Positions 47,259 to 57,019 of a stretch of 64,000 nt of DNA are shown in pieces. Below the pieces are notes generated by a model, which was not told where the DNA came from, did not search any database, and was given only the letters and a program-made list of their open reading frames with translations. Positions within the stretch are counted from its first letter, which is position 1. Each line of letters opens with the position of its first letter. This stretch comes from Phytomonas francai (lineage: Eukaryota; Euglenozoa; Kinetoplastea; Trypanosomatida; Trypanosomatidae), in the NCBI GenBank assembly GCA_001766655.1, contig MJCC01000004.1:600572-664571 (forward strand), written 5' to 3'. The position numbers were made by a program, and so were the translations under genes.

Positions 47259-47972
47259 TCAGACGCGTCTATGCACTGCAAAGTACTTTTTTAATCCCTT
47301 TCGTTGCGTTCGTTGTGCATCCTCACTAGTGTTTACCACCACGTCGAGAATTCGCTGCGATTCACTGTCGCTAAGCTCTTCATCGGATAGACGTTTGAGG
47401 AGTGGAGAAGCATCTAGGCACTCCACCATCCACGCCTCCAGTTCCTCCACATCGGAAACGGTGTATAACAGCCCCCCACTCCTGAGCCAATAACAGTACT
47501 CATGCACCAAACCGGGCGAAATAATCCGGCGACGAATGTTATTCCGCTTCCAGTGCGGGTCCGGGTAGCAAAAAAACAGCTTGCTTAACTGTCCTTTCGT
47601 AAAGCAGTTGGAGCCAAACTTCATGACGTTGAGCGGTTCAAACCAGACGTTGCGAAAGTGATGCGTAGCGTCTTTAGAAGAGCGTAAGGCTTCTGTTTTC
47701 TGCTGCGCAAAGGCCGCTACCTTCGGGCGAATCTCCAGCCCTAGCATGCAAACCTCCGGGAAGAGCGTGGCGAGCTCAAAAAGCATTCCCCCAAACGCAC
47801 ATCCAACGTCAACAAACTCCACCGAGGGGTTCGGCATGTTCGGGAAGAATTTCGGAAAATTCTTTTGAAAAGAAATGGGGCTGTCGGGGTGGCTGTCGTC
47901 GTTCTCCGCAAGGGGGTTGCGATGCGGCCGCGTGCGCATCGGAAGCCGCGTCCACTTCGGCTGCGCCTCCAT
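47259..47972 (-). CDS. TRM8: tRNA (guanine-N7)-methyltransferase TRM8/METTL1
   Basis: A 237-residue protein with ATG at 47972. It methylates G46 in the variable loop of tRNAs, normally with a WDR4/TRM82 partner that is not in this window. Motifs: RPHRNPLAEND at the N-terminus, SAM-binding VEFVDVGCAFGGML, LGLEIRPKV, LSKLFFCYPDPHWKR (catalytic PDP region), RRRIISPGLVHEYCYWL and LLYTVSDVEEL. All catalytic blocks are intact and the length is typical. A textbook acceptor (TCTTTTTAG at 48002) lies 29 bases upstream of the ATG. Confidence 0.95.
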   Translation of the reverse strand: MEAQPKWTRLPMRTRPHRNPLAENDDSHPDSPISFQKNFPKFFPNMPNPSVEFVDVGCAFGGMLFELATLFPEVCMLGLEIRPKVAAFAQQKTEALRSSKDATHHFRNVWFEPLNVMKFGSNCFTKGQLSKLFFCYPDPHWKRNNIRRRIISPGLVHEYCYWLRSGGLLYTVSDVEELEAWMVECLDASPLLKRLSDEELSDSESQRILDVVVNTSEDAQRTQRKGLKKYFAVHRRV

Positions 47973-48001
47973 AGTATACAGTGTTGCTTAGCAAACCCAG
48001 G

Positions 48002-48025
48002 CTAAAAAGACCGGGGAAAAAGTGC
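48002..48025 (-). promoter_or_regulatory. Trans-splice acceptor of TRM8
   Basis: Minus-strand ACTTTTTCCCCGGTCTTTTTAG, AG at 48002-48003. Confidence 0.55.
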
Positions 48026-48258
48026 TAGAGATGATTAAAAAAACAAGGATATTGTCAGAACCCCTTAGATGGGTTTGGTGTATCCGGTAAAGGGTATACA
48101 CAAAGAAAGAGACAAATATGGGCCCAAACACCTTTTTTCCCTCTACTTCTTCCACTTTACTCAAAGGTATGGTCGATAAAACCAACCTGTACCAAATGCA
48201 CGACTAACACAAACTTGATAAATAGGCACATCGATACGTCCAAGAAAACCTACCCCCC

Positions 48259-49635
48259 TCAACGCCCCTCGGCAAGCCGCGTGTACCGTTGGTACGCCTC
48301 CTCGAAGGCGGATGCCCTGCTGATGGGCCCCTTCCGGCGGCTAATGACCCCCTCCTCGGGCGGCGGGGGGGTGCCGCGAGGGCCCCCCGCGAGCGGGCCC
48401 CGCAGGGCGGCCAGCACCCCCCGCATGTGCTCCGGGCAGCGCTCCACGACCTCCTCGGACTCGACGTGGTGGGTGAGCACGGCGTCCTCGTGGGCCTGCG
48501 TCGCCCTTTCCGCGGTTTCGCCGTCGTTTTCGAGGAGGCCGGCGGGGGGGGGCGGGGAGGCGGCGGCCTGGCGGGCGCGGCCGGGGAGGGCGTCCATCGT
48601 GAGCCGGCCGAGGCGGCCCGCCTGGAAGTCGTGGAGGAGGAAGCGGTGCGCGCGGGCCGCGTCGGGGGAGCCGAGTTCGCTCTGCCCGCTCGTCCCGCTC
48701 CGCTCGCAGAGGAGGGCGGCGCAGTCGTCGAAGCTGCGCGGCGGGCGCGCGAGGTGGAGGCACGCCGCGAGGTGCTCGCCCATCCCCGCCGCGAGGAGGA
48801 CGTCGTAGACGTAGCGCGCGACGACGGCGGGCGGGAGCGCGAGGGCGCTCGTCGGAAGGAGGCCGCAGGCCGCGAGCCGAAGCCCGGCCTCCCGTGCGAC
48901 GCACCCCGGCAGCGTCAGCCCGGGCGTATCCCAGAGGACGAGCGGGGGGTCCCGCGAGAGCGGCACGAGCCGCGGCGCGCGCGTCGTCCCGGGCGCGATG
49001 CCGACCCGCTCCGCCGTCCGCGAGCGCGCGAAGTCGTCGCGGTGGAACTCGGCCTCGTGCGCGAGGCGAAGGGCGTTCACCAGCGTCGACTTCCCCACGT
49101 TCGGCATCCCGACGACGAGGCCGACGCGGGCCGCGGTGCGGAAGGGCGGCGCCGGCACCACCGCCAGCGCGAAGCGGCGGACGGTCTCGACGATGTCGGC
49201 CCCGCCCCGGCGCGCGCTCGCGAAGACGGCGAAGGTGCCCTTCGCGGGGCCGTCGCCATGCCCGTCGTAATACCGCTGGAGCGCGCGATTCGCGTCGGCG
49301 TTGGCGAGCTCGGCCTTGTTGAAGACGATCAGCCGCGGCTTCCCGGCAGCACCGCGGCGGAGGTTGGGGTTCGCGGTCGTGAAGGGCAGCCGGGCGTCGC
49401 GGACCTCGAGGACAAAGTCCGCCTCCTTCAGCTTCGCCGAGAGCTCGCGGGCGGCGGACTGCATGTGGCCCAGGTACCACGCCGCGCCCTTCTCGTCGAT
49501 GTCGACAAAGGCCTCGCGGGAGATGCCCTGGCGTTCGGTGCGGTCCATCGACTTCGCGTAGTTGCTCAGCGTGCGCTTCACCTTGCGCATGAAGGCGGGG
49601 TCGAAGACATTTCGCAGGCTCGACGTCAACCGCAT
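48259..49635 (-). CDS. MTG1: Circularly permuted GTPase MTG1 (YlqF/RbgA family)
   Basis: A 458-residue protein with ATG at 49635. The order of GTPase motifs is permuted as in YlqF: G4 NKAEL (about 106), G1 GMPNVGKST (about 175), G3 DTPGLTLPG (about 232). The segment WYLGHMQSA...LKEADFVLEVRDARLPFTT is the family hallmark. G4 has Glu where Asp is usual (NKAE for NKxD), which may loosen guanine selectivity. YlqF/MTG1 proteins assemble the large subunit of bacterial-type ribosomes, so a mitochondrial role is likely; the N-terminus (MRLTSSLRNVF) fits a presequence. The C-terminal 170 residues are poorly conserved, very GC-rich and Pro/Gly-rich. It has one of the best splice acceptors of the window. 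Confidence 0.9.
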   Translation of the reverse strand: MRLTSSLRNVFDPAFMRKVKRTLSNYAKSMDRTERQGISREAFVDIDEKGAAWYLGHMQSAARELSAKLKEADFVLEVRDARLPFTTANPNLRRGAAGKPRLIVFNKAELANADANRALQRYYDGHGDGPAKGTFAVFASARRGGADIVETVRRFALAVVPAPPFRTAARVGLVVGMPNVGKSTLVNALRLAHEAEFHRDDFARSRTAERVGIAPGTTRAPRLVPLSRDPPLVLWDTPGLTLPGCVAREAGLRLAACGLLPTSALALPPAVVARYVYDVLLAAGMGEHLAACLHLARPPRSFDDCAALLCERSGTSGQSELGSPDAARAHRFLLHDFQAGRLGRLTMDALPGRARQAAASPPPPAGLLENDGETAERATQAHEDAVLTHHVESEEVVERCPEHMRGVLAALRGPLAGGPRGTPPPPEEGVISRRKGPISRASAFEEAYQRYTRLAEGR

Positions 49636-49653
49636 GGTGCGCGAGAGACTCGA

Positions 49654-49690
49654 CTAAAAAAAGAGAAAGAGAGGTGGAGGACAAGATGAA
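49654..49690 (-). promoter_or_regulatory. Trans-splice acceptor of MTG1
   Basis: Minus-strand pyrimidine tract ending CTCTTTCTCTTTTTTTAG, AG at 49654-49655, 18 bases before the ATG. Confidence 0.6.
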
Positions 49691-50543
49691 GATAAAAGTT
49701 AAAAATAATCAACTTCAGCACGACAAAGCAACAAGGAGAGAAAATAAACCCATACCAACTGCGTTTGGGTCAATTCAGAAAGAATAACTTCAAACACACA
49801 CACACACACACACACACACAGATATAGATATATATATATATATACCTTATTCATTTATTTATCGTGTAGAGCTTACTACTATCAGGAAAAAGTACTTATT
49901 CTCTGAAAAGAATCAAGAAATTAAATGAATAGTTAAAGTATACAGAGTTTAGTCAATATGTAAAAGGTATACCTCTTATGTGTAATTTTATCAAATATAT
50001 AACATGGACGACTCTGAATAATGATTGAAAAGATTTTGGCCAGCTTCTTCTGTTTTTTTTCCTTTACACTTTGCTTCTATATCAATACATATTTAAGAAT
50101 CGATTATTAAAAGCAATGATCCAAGAATATGTGTAGATATAATCCCCTATATATAAAAATATATATATGCATATACAATACATACATAAAATTAATCCCT
50201 TTATAAGCAAACAGCGAGTCTTGGACTCAAAAATAATAATTTTCTTCCTTGAAATTGGGAAAATGCTATTTGAAAATGTCAAACATTATTATTCTCAAAA
50301 TACAGAACCTCACAAGTGAAACGTTTAGCATTTGCATAAAATTCTAAAATATCATACACTTGGCAAGGGAAGAAATTAAGACAAATACGATATTCTTCAC
50401 TGTAATATGTATAAATGAACACACCAACCGAAAGAAACAATTACCTTTTATAATTAGTATCAAAGGAAAAGCATTATATAGCTCTATTTTATTTTTTGGT
50501 TTAAATTTCACTCCTTGCCATCTTTCGTAATTAAAAAAGAAGA

Positions 50544-50562
50544 GGGGGGGGGGGGGGGGGGG
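50544..50562 (+). repeat. Run of 19 G
   Basis: Poly-G followed by A and four more G, inside an otherwise AT-rich gene-free stretch. Confidence 0.95.
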
Positions 50563-52162
50563 AGGGGATGCTACCTATTAATACTCAACAGAAAATGCAT
50601 AGTGGCAATTAAAAAATCTCAAACGCTGAAGAACGAAAAGTTCGGCTCTGAAATTAAACAGGTATTACCAACAAAAGAATCGTGTCCTACTTTACCGTAT
50701 CTCCTTCCTACGAAGCTTAAATCTTTTACGATTTTTTTAATCACATGAAGTTATTTGATGATGTGTCTGCTCAGAATACCAAGATAGTAAAACACAAAGA
50801 AAAAGCAAACAATGAGTATATTTGTCTTCATTTCTCATGTGCATGAAAAAAAAGTAGTAATAAAAGTAGGAAAAAAAACGCAATTAAATCAAAGGAAAAA
50901 CGATGAAAACGTGCTTCATTTTTTAACTTTAAAATAATACCTCTTTAAAGGATTAATACATACATAGCGACCTATTGAATATGCTATTAAGCTCATTTCA
51001 AACGGTTGAGTTTATTTCTGAGAGAAGCTTGACAGTAATCTGGTTTATTTTAATGAAATTATTGCATAAGCGCATTCATTTTATTCTTTTTAGGTGAATC
51101 TTTTCACAGCAAAAAAATGTTTTAAATGTTCATGTACTTTTGCTGAACAAAAAGAATTGGAAAATTAGGAGTGATTTAAACCGTATTAAAGTACAAAAGA
51201 AACAAATTACAAAAAATACATATTAGAAACAGGAAAAAGATACCCCTATTGTAACGAAAATATTTATGTTTTAAAGGATTGATATATTGGCTGTAATGGC
51301 GATTTTATTGCTATTTATACTATTAATTGACTGTTATAATGGATTCTCCAAAGTAACACAGTAGGTAAAGCGTTTGTTCAAACTGGACTTTCGAATAAAA
51401 AAGATCTGGTTGCCGCTACTGGTAGATCATAACTTAGAGAGGACTGATGTACATCCTTTTTCAGGCGAAAATAATTAAATATGACCTGGAAAAAGGAGAA
51501 AAAGATGCACAGAAGCCACTAATGAATCAGAGCCTTCCCTTTAGCATTTACTCCCGTTAAAGCGAACTTATGCGAAGTTTAGAAGTCAACCTCATGTTGT
51601 TTTAAGTGTGTATGCATAACAGGCGCACCTATGCAGACAGATGTGCTATATATTATCATCTTATATTTACATATAATGATGTTTTCCTTTAAACTATATC
51701 GGGGAGGGGGAGAGGGAGGCTGAAGTGCTTTTTACCCAAGAGTATTTACTGCTTCCTAGAATATCTTTTTTAGTTATATATTTTATTATAATTCTCACAA
51801 ACATCCATTTCTGTATCTAGAACTTCCCTTAATTCCCTTTTTACATAGATCCCATGCAATTATGTAGAGCGCAACAATAATTTAAATTCTATCATGGCAA
51901 TTACAAGAAGACGTAGATAGCAAAAGTATCCAGTAAAAACGCCTCTTAAGCAATACAGACAACGAAATATCTAAGAATAGAGGAAGATCTGGGGGAAAAG
52001 AGCCACTTCCTGTGAAATATATATATGCGTGTAACAGAAACCCATACCACAATGCACAGCTCTATCCCCTCACCCCCGCCCCGAGCACGCGGCGTGCCGG
52101 CGCTCCCGTCACACACCCCGTCACACACACACCCCGTCACACACACACCCACACACCCCCCC

Positions 52163-52333
52163 NNNNNNNNNNNNNNNNNNNNNNNNNNNNNNNNNNNNNN
52201 NNNNNNNNNNNNNNNNNNNNNNNNNNNNNNNNNNNNNNNNNNNNNNNNNNNNNNNNNNNNNNNNNNNNNNNNNNNNNNNNNNNNNNNNNNNNNNNNNNNN
52301 NNNNNNNNNNNNNNNNNNNNNNNNNNNNNNNNN
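52163..52333. other. Assembly gap (171 N)
   Basis: A run of N between a CA/CCCGTCACA repeat on one side and a GCGGGC repeat on the other. The gap lies at the 3' part of the CCCH gene. Confidence 0.95.
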
Positions 52334-52742
52334 ACGCCGCGGGCGCGGGCGCGGGCGCGGGCGAGGACGAGGGCCCCGACGACGGCGGCGCGGCCCCCGC
52401 GACGATGCGGCCGTCGGGCGTGAGGAAGTGCCCCGGGGGCTCGGCGACCTGCATGTAGTCCTGCGGGCGGTAGACCTCGGCACCGCTCGCGCGCAGCCTG
52501 TCGAGCTGGGACTGGCTGCCGTGGAAGAACGTGCAGCGGTCGCGGAGGCAGACGCTTGTGTTGAAGAACGTGCACGTGCTCCACGGCATCGGGCGCGCCT
52601 CTCCATTTTGGATGTGCATGTAGGGGCAGCTCGGATTGCGCGGGCAGCTGCCGGTGTTGAAGAAGTTCTTGCAGATGATACCCTTATTCCGCAGCATCTC
52701 GGAAACATGCTGGCAACATTGCTCTACACTTAGGTGGTGCAT
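52334..52742 (-). CDS. CCCH zinc-finger protein, 3' end lost in gap
   Basis: ATG at 52742; 136 codons are readable before the N-run. Two CCCH fingers: CKNFFNTGSCPRNPSCPYMH (C-x8-C-x5-C-x3-H, canonical) and CTFFNTSVCLRDRCTFFH (C-x7-C-x4-C-x3-H). A Pro/Ala repeat (SSSPAPAPAPAA) leads into the gap. Such fingers bind AU-rich RNA, and in trypanosomes, which lack gene-specific transcription control, small CCCH proteins are main regulators of mRNA stability and development. The sequence beyond the gap is a CA-type repeat and probably 3' UTR, so the stop codon is likely hidden in the gap. Confidence 0.85.
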
Positions 52743-53218
52743 TTAACAAGAAAAGAAAGCAAAATAAAAAAGAACTCCTCCCTCCCTAGCAAATTTACAC
52801 AACAACAATATGGATAAACACTATATTTATATGTAATCAAATGCCTATTTTGTTTGCTTGTTTTTCTTTTTCTTTTTCGTAAGAGAAGAGAAGAGAAGAG
52901 GAAAATTCTTGAAAGGCTCATCCACAGGCTAATACGACGGATAAAGGGGAGTAGGTAGGTATCCCCATTTACAAATGCATTTTATAACAAATAGCTCAAT
53001 GTAAGATTTCTCATTTCCTCTTCGGGAAAATAAATGAAATAATACAATATCCACATTAAAAAAAATATATATATTAGCATGATGTGTCGGGTTAATCCGA
53101 ACTCAATCATTTATACATTTATGCGATTTTATCGCCACTAATACCAAAATTCCGACGTCCTTGCGTCAACCTTCACAGTATAGATTGCACCTTGTTCCCA
53201 CCCCCTCCAGATCCCTAT
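52743..53218. other. Intergenic spacer
   Basis: AT-rich. On the minus strand the CCCH gene is preceded by a tract TTTTTTATTTTGCTTTCTTT without a close AG, so its acceptor is uncertain. An (AGAAG)n stretch lies at about 52880-52900. No gene. Confidence 0.4.
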
Positions 53219-55303
53219 CTAAACAAGTCCAAAAATAAAGTGCAGTGTGGTGCTTGTTAGGCCAAAAATAATGGAATTACTAGCAAAGCGAAGGGAGTAT
53301 CCGGCGAAGAGATTCCGCCCGACGCTCGGCGAGGGCTGCGGATCGTAAATCGAGCGAATAAAACCTCGACGAGCGCGGCGCTGAGCGGCGTAGAGCAGAA
53401 CATCAAGCCCCGTCGACGCCACAAAAGCCGAGGAAAGCGCAATAGCACGATAATGATCGCAATAGCCGTAAAAATAATTATTGTCATTGTTATTTTGTTC
53501 AAGATAATGATCATGGTGAGAGCGGGGGTGGTGCTCCTGGGCGAGATCCACGCGGGGGCGCCATACCGAAGAGGGAGATGGGACGACCGCCGCGCCGAGG
53601 GTCTCATACCAGGCAATCCAATACATCTGCAAAGGCAATAGCACACTAAAAGGGGCTACAAATAAAGAACCCTGCAACAACTTTCGAAAAGGCAGCGGAC
53701 CCGCACTAATGGGCCCGAAATGACGCGCAATCGCCGCGTTTAAGATCGGATACGTGACGACATGCGCGGCGACGGACGAAAGAAAAAAGGCGGCGCCCAT
53801 AGCATAGTATGGATGCAGTGTATCCACAATCCCTGCCTCTCTTTTACAAGGATAAGAATGCCTGTCCGTGTTGTTAAGCGGCGGTAGCATTTCGTTATTT
53901 CGATTCTTGTGGAGGAGCCTCACCAGAGCTCCTGCGAGGACCCCTTGAACGGCGGAAAAAAACACGCCATGCGCGAAAACCCAGCCTGCCAGCGACCAAA
54001 CCCCCCCTCGGAGCAAAAACATGCCGATCTGATGCTCCATCCAACGTAACGTAAAAGGCGCACAGGGGAGTGCGCAGAGAGAGAATAAAACCCCAGAGCT
54101 GAAAAGACGCAACCCAAAAAAGCGGGTTTCATCGCCAGTATGGAAATTTATAAGCCAACGCCGCGGAAAAATAAGCTCGCGATCGGTGAAGATGTCGTCC
54201 AGGCTTGAAAGGGCGTCCATCCCGCACGAACAGCGGATTTGATTTAAAAAATCTAACCGTCTTTTCTCCTCCTCCTCCTCCTCCTCCATCTCCTTTTGCG
54301 ACTTCTCTTCCTCCCCTTCAACTTCCTTCGTAATCTTTTCAGTTGTAAAGGATGGCGTTGAGGTTTCACTTTCCGCCAAGGAATCCTTTTTGTCGTCGCC
54401 GTTGATTTTTCGCTTAATCAAGTGGAGCCTGCCAAGGTTGGATTCACGATCTACGAAGTTAAAACGGTCGTCGTCGAGGAAATCAAACGGCCGTAAGGAG
54501 GAGGCTGGGGGGAAGCCGCATGTAATCCCCGCACGGCACCATAAATCGCCAATCAGCTCCGAGCAAACCATTTTATCGGTAAAATTATGCCCATCCACCC
54601 AAAAATGGCCCTCTTTCCAATTCACCGAAAGAGGATCCTCAGCATCCTCTCGTTTAAGATGCGAGAAGCAGAAGTTCAATAAAAAAATCTGGGATCGTTT
54701 ATAGGCGGCTATAATTTCGCGGTAGCGGGTTTGCCGGACAGCGCTATTAGTACGATTGGAAAGCTCCTCAAAGTTGTCGATTTCTCGCTGCAACTGTGTG
54801 AATTTGTGCGCCGCATCGATGCGATCAAGCTTATCCGGTGGCGAGAGCATCGAAGGAAGAAGATCTATAATGTTAGAACGATAAGGAATGATGAAAAGAG
54901 CTTCAAGATGCCGCAGAAGGTTTCCTTCGGCTTTCTCAGCTACTTTTTCGTCCATCAAAAGCGGCCGTAAAGCGATTTCACCCGCGGAGGATTGCAGGAC
55001 TCGCTTCTCAGCGGAGTAAAGCGTAACGCCGTTTAGGTTCGTTTCTAAAATGTAAGTCCTGGATGGAGAGGGGTCGATAATTCTACGTTGCATTTCCGGC
55101 TGATCTTTCAAATGTAAGTCGTTGAGCTTCACGATCATTCCAACATGATCAAATCGGCTCTCGATCTTTGAGAGCAGGCAAAGACCTGCGCAGATAGGCG
55201 ACTTCATAGCAAGACAATTACGATTCATGAGGACGACATCTCCAGTACGGGAAAAATCAAGCAGGAATTGATTCCCTCCCTTCTCATCAACACTTGTCGA
55301 CAT
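53219..55303 (-). CDS. Permuted papain-fold (YiiX/C92-like) domain fused to a multi-pass membrane domain
   Basis: A 694-residue protein from ATG at 55303 (a TTG ten codons upstream is unused). Residues 15-260 resemble the YiiX/NlpC-P60 permuted papain group: TGDVVLM at the start, His53 in FDHVGMIV, Glu87 in YILETNLNGV and Cys247 in MVCSELIGDLW, in the His-first, Cys-last order of permuted members. A linker with an eight-Glu run (about 355) follows. Residues about 400-694 hold five or six hydrophobic segments (LFSSGVLFSLCALPCAPF, AAFFLSSVAAHVVTYPILNA, SIIFGLTSTTLHFIFGLV), partly recalling mitochondrial carriers but without their signature. The His-Asn-rich stretch near residue 610 is low complexity. 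Predicted activity: amidase, acyltransferase or peptidase at a membrane. Confidence 0.75.
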   Translation of the reverse strand: MSTSVDEKGGNQFLLDFSRTGDVVLMNRNCLAMKSPICAGLCLLSKIESRFDHVGMIVKLNDLHLKDQPEMQRRIIDPSPSRTYILETNLNGVTLYSAEKRVLQSSAGEIALRPLLMDEKVAEKAEGNLLRHLEALFIIPYRSNIIDLLPSMLSPPDKLDRIDAAHKFTQLQREIDNFEELSNRTNSAVRQTRYREIIAAYKRSQIFLLNFCFSHLKREDAEDPLSVNWKEGHFWVDGHNFTDKMVCSELIGDLWCRAGITCGFPPASSLRPFDFLDDDRFNFVDRESNLGRLHLIKRKINGDDKKDSLAESETSTPSFTTEKITKEVEGEEEKSQKEMEEEEEEEKRRLDFLNQIRCSCGMDALSSLDDIFTDRELIFPRRWLINFHTGDETRFFGLRLFSSGVLFSLCALPCAPFTLRWMEHQIGMFLLRGGVWSLAGWVFAHGVFFSAVQGVLAGALVRLLHKNRNNEMLPPLNNTDRHSYPCKREAGIVDTLHPYYAMGAAFFLSSVAAHVVTYPILNAAIARHFGPISAGPLPFRKLLQGSLFVAPFSVLLPLQMYWIAWYETLGAAVVPSPSSVWRPRVDLAQEHHPRSHHDHYLEQNNNDNNYFYGYCDHYRAIALSSAFVASTGLDVLLYAAQRRARRGFIRSIYDPQPSPSVGRNLFAGYSLRFASNSIIFGLTSTTLHFIFGLV

Positions 55304-55750
55304 GTTGAAGGAAAGGAAAACTTTCTTTGCCAATACCTACCCCTGGTTACTCCGCGTTACTTCCTTCTTTTCCTTAATATTCGTCTTTCCCCCTCAAAAC
55401 GCTATTTCAGCTGATACTGTAGTGAACCATAAGAGTGAAAACCAGAAGAAGCTAATAGAATAAACCTGCAGTAGATATATTTTTTTGAGGTGAGAGGGGG
55501 AATAGGGGTGTAGTGGAGATTCAGAAAGGGAAAAAGGAAAAACAGCAAATGGGCATACAAAATACTATCAAAACAAACGAGCAGGATAAACAATCCTTGA
55601 ACTCGTTATTATTATTACTATTACCCTCTCAAAGCATCCCTATTGATATTACTAATCAGTGATATCTGAATTAGCGAAGATTCGAAACGATTTTAGGAAA
55701 GGAAGTTGGTTTTGAAGTATTCCAAAAAAAAAAAATCAAAAAAAAAATTA
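55304..55750. other. Intergenic spacer
   Basis: AT-rich with A-runs at 55722-55750. No gene. Confidence 0.5.
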
Positions 55751-57019
55751 CTATGATTTCATACACTCAATCCAGTCCAAGACGTTGTGTAGCTCATCGT
55801 GTAATTGCCGGAGGCTTTCTCTCGTGCTGTTGTCAAGCAAGTAATTCGACTTCGATCGTACCGAGCCCTTCTCGACCGGGAACTCGGAAAAAAAAATGCG
55901 GTTAATCGGGACGCATGTTTCCAAAATATCGAGGATCACCTCTCGCGCGAAGCGATTCTCACACCCCCCAACCCTATCCATTTTACTTATCACGATAAAC
56001 CCCGCAACATTGCCAAGGAGCGCCTGCAGCCAGGCGAAGAGCTTCTTCAGGTGCAGAACGACCCCTTCTGCATCTCTCGCGGGGATATATCGACTCTGCC
56101 AACGTAAATTTTGTACCCACCCCGCATCCTCCACGAGATCAATCGCTGGGATTACCACTACACATTGACGGCACCGATTCGAGGGCACCGGGGCGAGGGC
56201 CTTCACCTCGTCGAGCGGGATCGCGTCGGAGCCGACGAGCCGCGTCCCCCATGGGAGGCCCTCGACGAGCTTTCGAATCAACTCCTCATCGCCGACCTCA
56301 TAGCAGTACCCCGGAGTATCGATGAAAAACCACGAAGGGTTCGGCAGGCGGTCCGGGAAGGGCTCAAGGGAGGTGGTACCGTGGAAGCCGCACCTCCCCA
56401 CCGGCGCTGAGGGCCACCGCTGATTCCCCGCCAAGGCAGCCCGAAACGCGTTGATAAAAGTGGATTTCCCCCCTTGCAGGGGCCCCAAGACGAGAATATT
56501 TACCCCTGACGACGCGGTCGGGAAGTTCACCAGGGCCTCTCCGGAAAGCAAGGTCATGCTGGGATGACTGCTGCGCGACGGGAGGATCCGCGGCACGGGT
56601 CGCCGCCGCCCCTCTTCGAAAAGCGAGGACGGCGGCCTTCTTCCCCCCCCACCATCACTACTACGAGAAGGCCTTCCAACCATAACAGGGGGATAGGCAA
56701 AACTAGGCAAAAGGGTCTGGCTTCCCATCATACGATGCGGCATTCGCGTCCCATAGAAGGTGGTATTCAAGGTACATTTTTGCATGCCTTCCGTGACGTG
56801 AAGGTGAGGATGAGAGTGAGGGTTTGCCGGGATTACCCGCCGCTCGCTTTCGTCGGAGTCTAAATCGGAGCAGGAGGTGGTGGGGGTCCTTTCCCCGTGC
56901 AAGAATTCCTCTTCTTTACTATTACCATCACGAGAAAAATCGGAGGAAATTTCACTATCCGAGGCGAGAATTACCTGTTTAGAAGGCGGGACAGTCGATT
57001 TCTTGCTCCAAAACAACAT
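55751..57019 (-). CDS. P-loop GTPase, IFI44-like
   Basis: A 422-residue protein from ATG at 57019. The first 165 residues are disordered (Ser, Pro, Arg, His). The G domain starts at about 168: VNILVLGPLQGGKSTFINAF (G1), WFFIDTPGY (G3), GFIVISKMDRVGG (G4), and a closing helix SLRQLHDELHNVLDWI. The wide spacing between motifs and the order of blocks resemble the interferon-induced IFI44/IFI44L GTPase group of the TRAFAC class. The P-loop fits GxxxxGKST. No membrane segment is seen. The function of the group is unknown in protists. Confidence 0.7.
   Translation of the reverse strand: MLFWSKKSTVPPSKQVILASDSEISSDFSRDGNSKEEEFLHGERTPTTSCSDLDSDESERRVIPANPHSHPHLHVTEGMQKCTLNTTFYGTRMPHRMMGSQTLLPSFAYPPVMVGRPSRSSDGGGGRRPPSSLFEEGRRRPVPRILPSRSSHPSMTLLSGEALVNFPTASSGVNILVLGPLQGGKSTFINAFRAALAGNQRWPSAPVGRCGFHGTTSLEPFPDRLPNPSWFFIDTPGYCYEVGDEELIRKLVEGLPWGTRLVGSDAIPLDEVKALAPVPSNRCRQCVVVIPAIDLVEDAGWVQNLRWQSRYIPARDAEGVVLHLKKLFAWLQALLGNVAGFIVISKMDRVGGCENRFAREVILDILETCVPINRIFFSEFPVEKGSVRSKSNYLLDNSTRESLRQLHDELHNVLDWIECMKS

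Larger units (their letters stand above)
49636..52136. other. 2.5-kb AT-rich gene-free region
   Basis: The longest stretch without a gene. It contains CA and TA tracts at about 49795-49845, an uninterrupted run of 19 G at 50544-50562, and otherwise very AT-rich sequence with many short A and T runs. All open frames are short and of AT-rich composition. Flanking genes are both on the minus strand, so this is not a strand switch; an internal transcription start or a distal 3' UTR are possible. No tRNA or other RNA gene is recognised. Confidence 0.45.

Noticed and set aside
51350..51430. Sequence with a superficial tRNA-like order of conserved bases
   Set aside because: No acceptor stem or T-arm pairing could be drawn and no proper B box is present.
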